This document shows positions 6,474-9,708 of a stretch of 9,708 nt of DNA, in pieces. The DNA comes from Candidatus Kuenenia stuttgartensis (GTDB taxonomy: Bacteria; Bacteroidota; Bacteroidia; Chitinophagales; Chitinophagaceae). The first letter of the stretch is position 1, and each line of letters starts with the position of its first letter. The notes under the pieces are model-generated. The model ran no database searches and was not told where the DNA came from. It worked only from the letters and a program-made list of their open reading frames with translations. Made by a program: the position numbers and the translations under genes. The stretch covers positions 1 to 9,708 of the forward strand of contig CALQJH020000050.1 of assembly GCA_943330835.2 (NCBI GenBank), written 5' to 3'.

Positions 6474-7207
6474 GAGTTGGATTTTATTTCAGCTAATTTA
6501 TTCAATATTAGTTTTACTTCTTTCTCATCAAGGGTTACTTTTTTCAGTGCTTCAATCATTCCAGGTTGATGAAAGGTCATTTCGGACTCAACGAATGTTC
6601 TAGAGGAACTGTGAAATTCAGTTGCTTTTGTTTTGTTTGCAATTTCAATAATATTATCAGATTTAATACCACTGCCGGGCATGATGATGATGCGGTTATT
6701 TGATGTTGTTATTAATTCACTAATCAATTTTAATCCTTCCATTGCAGTTGGTTTTTGTCCGCTGGTAAGAATTCTTTCGCATCCAATTTCAATGAGATCT
6801 TCTAATGCAATAAACGGATTATTGGTTCGGTCAAATGCCCGATGAAACGTTACACTCATAGGGTAGGCTAAGCTCACGAGTAGAGCTGTCCTTTTTTTGT
6901 CTATTGTGCCATCCTGATTTAAAATGCCCGTCACTACTCCGTCACAGCCTAGATTCTTGCAAGTGAGTACATCAGTTTTCATAATCTCAAATTCATCCGC
7001 GGAATATAAAAAGTCTCCGCCTCTTGGTCGAATAATAGGGAATAAATCAAGGGAAGTTTTAGCTCTTGCCAGTTTAATAAGTCCATAAGAAGGTGTCGTT
7101 CCGCCTTCATTTTGATTGTCGCATAATTCTATTCGATTTGCTCCGCTTGAGCTTGCAGCAATACAACTTTCGATATTGAATGCAATTACTTCTAATTTGA
7201 AATTCAT
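6470..7207 (-). CDS. cutC: CutC family protein (copper homeostasis protein CutC)
   Basis: 245 aa from ATG at 7207, matching the usual ~245 aa of CutC. It forms a TIM-barrel. The family was named from E. coli copper-sensitivity work, but its biochemical activity is still unsettled, so the copper role is a family label only. Conserved blocks: ANRIELCDNQNEGGTTPSYG (residues 25-44), IIRPRGGDFLYS (60-71), DGVVTGILNQDGTID, VTFHRAFD, CERILTSGQ, IIIMPGSGI and ATEFHSSSR. The reading frame is open upstream to an earlier ATG at 7291, but those 28 extra residues (MFRKYQPF...) resemble nothing in the family and would overlap the upstream gene by 40 bp, so the later start was chosen. It lies 44 bp downstream of the 101-aa gene on the same strand, so probably in the same transcript. 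The stop overlaps the serA stop. Confidence 0.93.
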   Translation of the reverse strand: MNFKLEVIAFNIESCIAASSSGANRIELCDNQNEGGTTPSYGLIKLARAKTSLDLFPIIRPRGGDFLYSADEFEIMKTDVLTCKNLGCDGVVTGILNQDGTIDKKRTALLVSLAYPMSVTFHRAFDRTNNPFIALEDLIEIGCERILTSGQKPTAMEGLKLISELITTSNNRIIIMPGSGIKSDNIIEIANKTKATEFHSSSRTFVESEMTFHQPGMIEALKKVTLDEKEVKLILNKLAEIKSNS

Positions 7208-7251
7208 ATATTTCTCGGGATGGTCATTAAGAGTATGAATGTACAAACTTA

Positions 7252-7557
7252 TTATTTGTGGTTTGATAAATGGCTGATACTTTCGGAACAAATGGCATTT
7301 GCATACATTCCAAAAGCGCCAGTAAAAATGCCTTTTATTTTTCCATCTTTACTGGCTAATGCATAAACGATATCTTCATCTGATGGGTTTGTATCGCCTT
7401 CAAATCGGTGCGTTTCTATTATTTCGAATTTGGCTGGGTCCAAACAATTTCCATTTTCACTACATATCTTGGCATCGAAAGAAATATTTAAATCTATTGA
7501 GAATCCATTTTTTTTCAATTCATTGATGGCCTCTACTACAGTATCGAAAGTTTTCAT
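7252..7557 (-). CDS. Small conserved-type protein (~100 aa Bacteroidota family), function unknown
   Basis: 101 aa, soluble, acidic, with no signal peptide or membrane segment. From memory it resembles a Bacteroidota family of ~100-aa proteins often labelled 'phosphoribosylpyrophosphate synthetase' in databases; it has none of the length or motifs of a real PRPP synthetase, so that label should not be carried over. Visible features: an amphipathic N-terminal helix (TFDTVVEAINELKKNGF, 3-19), then alternating strand-like segments, a Cys pair C32/C38 (ICSENGNCL), an acidic central block (FEGDTNPSDEDIVYAL, 52-67), and a Gly-rich end (GIFTGAFGMYANAICSE, 76-92) with a third Cys at 90. The start ATG at 7557 has an A-rich leader without Shine-Dalgarno. 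It is first in a likely two-gene unit with cutC, which hints at shared regulation but does not define a role. Confidence 0.8.
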   Translation of the reverse strand: MKTFDTVVEAINELKKNGFSIDLNISFDAKICSENGNCLDPAKFEIIETHRFEGDTNPSDEDIVYALASKDGKIKGIFTGAFGMYANAICSESISHLSNHK

Positions 7558-7828
7558 TTTTTGTGTTTAAATTATATTCATTTTGCAACGATATATAAGC
7601 CTTGGGTCATGATTTTATATGATATCTATAAATCCTTAAAATGCGATTTGTTTGTCTTAAGATTTACTTAATGGCATAATTTTATGGTATGTTTAAAAGA
7701 TTGATTAAATTAATGGGGTACATCAAGATTGTATTCGCCTAAAAACAAATAGATTACGTACATTGCATATAGTAAAAAAGTACAGCATGAGCAGTACTGA
7801 AAAATGGCATTTGCACTAAAAATATATT
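7558..7828. other. Divergent intergenic region between the small-protein gene and rnr
   Basis: 271 bp of very AT-rich non-coding DNA that must carry the promoters for the small protein-cutC unit (leftward) and rnr (rightward). No perfect TAnnTTTG box is seen on either strand. The nearest on the + strand is TATGTTTA at 7688-7695 (one mismatch, no matching -33). Near rnr there is a short inverted repeat, AGTAC at 7779-7783 with GTACT at 7794-7798, the latter inside the perfect 8-bp palindrome CAGTACTG (7792-7799). It is a possible operator or small RNA hairpin, but short enough to be chance. No RNA gene is recognised. Confidence 0.6.
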
Positions 7829-9708
7829 ATGAGTAAAAAGGAGAAAGTTGGGATGAAGAAATCTTCTCAGGTTCAATTGTTGAAAGGGAAGCTTGAAATC
7901 AGCAGGAGTGGTATGGGCTTTGTTATTGTTGAACATCAAGAGAAAGATATATTGGTAAAACCAAATGATTTTGGCAAAGCTTTTAATGGTGATATTGTTA
8001 GAGTTCAAGTAGCAAAAGGAGGGTCTACTATAAAAAGGGCAGAAGGTAAAATTGTAGATGTTGTAGAAAGGAAGCAAACTACTTTTGTTGGAAATGTTCA
8101 GGTTAAAAATAATGTTGCTTTTTTTGTAGTTTCTGGTGATAAGCCTATTCCTGATTTTTATATTCCTATAGAAAAATTAAATGGTGCGCAAGATGGTGAT
8201 CGTGTTATAGCTAAACTGGTGAAATGGGATAAAGATGACAGAAAGCCACAAGGAGAAATTGAATCTGTAATTACTGCACAAGATGATGCAGATATGGCCA
8301 TGAAAGAAATCCTGATTGAAGCTGGATTTTCGTTAGGCTTTGATGCCGATGTGATGAAAGAAGCAGAACAACTATCGGGGAAGATTACACGAGAAGAAAC
8401 ATCTAAGCGCAAAGACTGCAGAGATATACTCACTTTTACAATTGATCCTGTAGATGCTAAAGATTTTGATGATGCTATTTCAATCAGAAATCTTGATAAT
8501 GGCAATTATGAAATAGGTGTTCATATTGCAGACGTTAGTCACTTTTTGAAACCTAACTCATTGCTGGACAAATCAGCCTATGCAAGAGCTACTAGCGTTT
8601 ATCTTCCTGACAGAGTAAATCCAATGCTTCCAGAAAAAATATCCAATGAATTGTGTTCACTAAGGCCGAATGAAGACAAATATACCTTCTCTGTTATCTT
8701 TCAAATCACCAACAGAGCAGAGATTAAACACAAATGGATTGGGAAAACATTGATTCACAGTAACCATCGTTTTACTTACGAAGAAGTTCAGCAAACTATC
8801 GAAACAAAAGACGGACTTCAAAATAAAGCCATTTTATTGTTGAATAATCTGGCTCAGCAATTCCGTAAAAAAAGATTCGATAATGGAGCAATTAATTTTT
8901 CTTCCACTGAGGTAAGATTCAAATTGGACGAAAAAGGAAAGCCAATTGGCATTGTAGTGAAAGAAAGTAAAGAAGCCCATAAATTAATTGAAGAGTTTAT
9001 GCTTTTGGCTAACCAAGCCGTTGCAGAACATGTTTCAAAAATAAAAATCAATAAAGAAGCTATCCCATTCCCTTATCGCATTCATGATAAGCCTAACGAG
9101 GAAAAATTAAAACCATTTGCTGCTTTCGCAAAAAAATTCGGGTATACATTTGATGTGAATAATGAAAAAGAAGTGGCATCTTCTTTCAATCAATTGTTAA
9201 ATGATGTGAATGGAAAACCAGAACAGCATGTGCTGGAGCAGTTGGGTATCAGAACAATGGCCAAGGCAATTTATACCTCAAAAAATATTGGGCACTACGG
9301 ATTAGGATTTGAAAATTATTGTCATTTCACATCGCCTATTAGAAGGTATCCTGATGTGATGGTTCACCGGATTCTTCAGGAGTGTTTGGAAAAAAATCTG
9401 AAGCCCGAAAAGAAAATGGAAGAACGCTGTAAGCACTGCAGTGACAGGGAAAGAGGTGCAATGGAAGCGGAAAGAGCTGGGAATAAATACAAGCAAGTGG
9501 AATTTATGAAGCAGTATTTAGGAGATGAATTTAAAGGGATTATTTCTGGTGTAGCAGCTTTTGGTTTTTGGGTGGAAACTGTAGATCACAAATGTGAAGG
9601 GCTTATCAGTATCAAAGATTTGAATACCTACGATGATTTCTGGCACGATGAATCGGATTATTCATTAGTTGGTAATCGTACTAAGAAGAAATTTAGAATG
9701 GGCGATAA
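7829..9708 (+). CDS. rnr: Ribonuclease R (3'-5' exoribonuclease, RNB family), 3' end beyond window
   Basis: Open from ATG 7829 to the window edge: 626 full codons with no stop, so the C-terminus is missing. RNase R is a processive hydrolytic 3'-5' exoribonuclease that degrades structured RNA, rRNA fragments and mRNA in the cytoplasm. Domains: cold-shock-type RNA-binding modules (about 18-75 and 85-145); RNB catalytic domain (about 190-515) with the metal-binding cluster IDPVDAKDFDD at 205-215 (Asp206, 209, 212, 214, 215, matching E. coli Asp272, 275, 278, 280, 281); YARATSVYLPDRVNPMLP; and HFTSPIRRYPD at 499-509. An S1 domain begins near 564 (GDEFKGIISGVAAFGFWVE) and is cut off at FRMGD. There is no N-terminal helix-turn-helix extension as in E. 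coli RNase R. The start is uncertain: in-frame ATG 7853 (residue 9) has AAGGAG at 7838-7843 with 9-nt spacing, whereas ATG 7829 has no Shine-Dalgarno. Confidence 0.95.
   Translation, partial: MSKKEKVGMKKSSQVQLLKGKLEISRSGMGFVIVEHQEKDILVKPNDFGKAFNGDIVRVQVAKGGSTIKRAEGKIVDVVERKQTTFVGNVQVKNNVAFFVVSGDKPIPDFYIPIEKLNGAQDGDRVIAKLVKWDKDDRKPQGEIESVITAQDDADMAMKEILIEAGFSLGFDADVMKEAEQLSGKITREETSKRKDCRDILTFTIDPVDAKDFDDAISIRNLDNGNYEIGVHIADVSHFLKPNSLLDKSAYARATSVYLPDRVNPMLPEKISNELCSLRPNEDKYTFSVIFQITNRAEIKHKWIGKTLIHSNHRFTYEEVQQTIETKDGLQNKAILLLNNLAQQFRKKRFDNGAINFSSTEVRFKLDEKGKPIGIVVKESKEAHKLIEEFMLLANQAVAEHVSKIKINKEAIPFPYRIHDKPNEEKLKPFAAFAKKFGYTFDVNNEKEVASSFNQLLNDVNGKPEQHVLEQLGIRTMAKAIYTSKNIGHYGLGFENYCHFTSPIRRYPDVMVHRILQECLEKNLKPEKKMEERCKHCSDRERGAMEAERAGNKYKQVEFMKQYLGDEFKGIISGVAAFGFWVETVDHKCEGLISIKDLNTYDDFWHDESDYSLVGNRTKKKFRMGD

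Noticed and set aside
6493..6511. CTAAT/ATTAG inverted repeat followed by TTTT, considered as a serA terminator
   Set aside because: Only five A/T-dominated base pairs with a 9-nt loop and a broken U-tract, and it lies inside the cutC coding region.
7208..7291. 28-residue N-terminal extension of CutC from an earlier ATG
   Set aside because: It has no resemblance to CutC family N-termini, overlaps the upstream gene by 40 bp, and the shorter form gives the normal family length.
7755..7799. Short palindromes TACGTA and CAGTACTG, considered as operators
   Set aside because: Each is 6-8 bp and expected by chance in AT-rich intergenic DNA; kept only as a note in the intergenic entry.
7787..7819. 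Ten-codon open frame MSSTEKWHLH just before rnr, considered as a leader peptide
   Set aside because: No ribosome binding site, no run of regulatory codons and no attenuator-like hairpins follow it; an ORF of this size is expected by chance.

Overview
The window looks like ordinary core chromosome of a member of the Bacteroidota. The Chitinophagaceae or a related group is my best guess, from protein character only. Four things point there: AT-rich DNA, start codons mostly without a Shine-Dalgarno sequence, two copies of the Bacteroidota-type -7 promoter box TATATTTG just upstream of genes, and a fused SpmA-SpmB protein of the kind found in non-sporulating Bacteroidota. There is no sign of a mobile element, phage, CRISPR array, tRNA or rRNA.

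Layout, left to right: trhO (tRNA uridine hydroxylase, +) at 76-1104; ychF (Obg-like ATPase, -) at 1238-2338; a fused SpmA-SpmB nucleoside-recognition membrane protein (+) at 2509-3909; a class C beta-lactamase-fold serine hydrolase (-) at 3925-5184; serA (phosphoglycerate dehydrogenase with a C-terminal ACT domain, +) at 5235-6473; cutC (-) at 6470-7207, preceded by a small conserved-type protein (-) at 7252-7557; and rnr (RNase R, +) from 7829 off the right edge. Orientation flips at nearly every gene, so most are probably single transcription units. Only the small protein and cutC can form an operon. Tail-to-tail junctions are very tight: 15 bp between the SpmAB gene and the hydrolase, and a 4-bp stop-codon overlap between serA and cutC.

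The genes do not form one pathway. They are housekeeping or maintenance functions: tRNA wobble modification (TrhO), ribosome-associated ATPase (YchF), RNA decay and quality control (RNase R), serine synthesis (SerA), plus less defined envelope and homeostasis proteins.

The least explained structure is a strand-biased array of GTTGA-core repeats on both sides of ychF. A regular 9-bp tandem lies in the trhO/ychF convergent gap and takes in the trhO stop codon. A longer, degenerate array of 10 exact GTTGA cores fills the ychF/SpmAB divergent gap and abuts the probable ychF -7 box. The two arrays share the phrase GGTTGATTAG. I found no convincing new multi-gene system.
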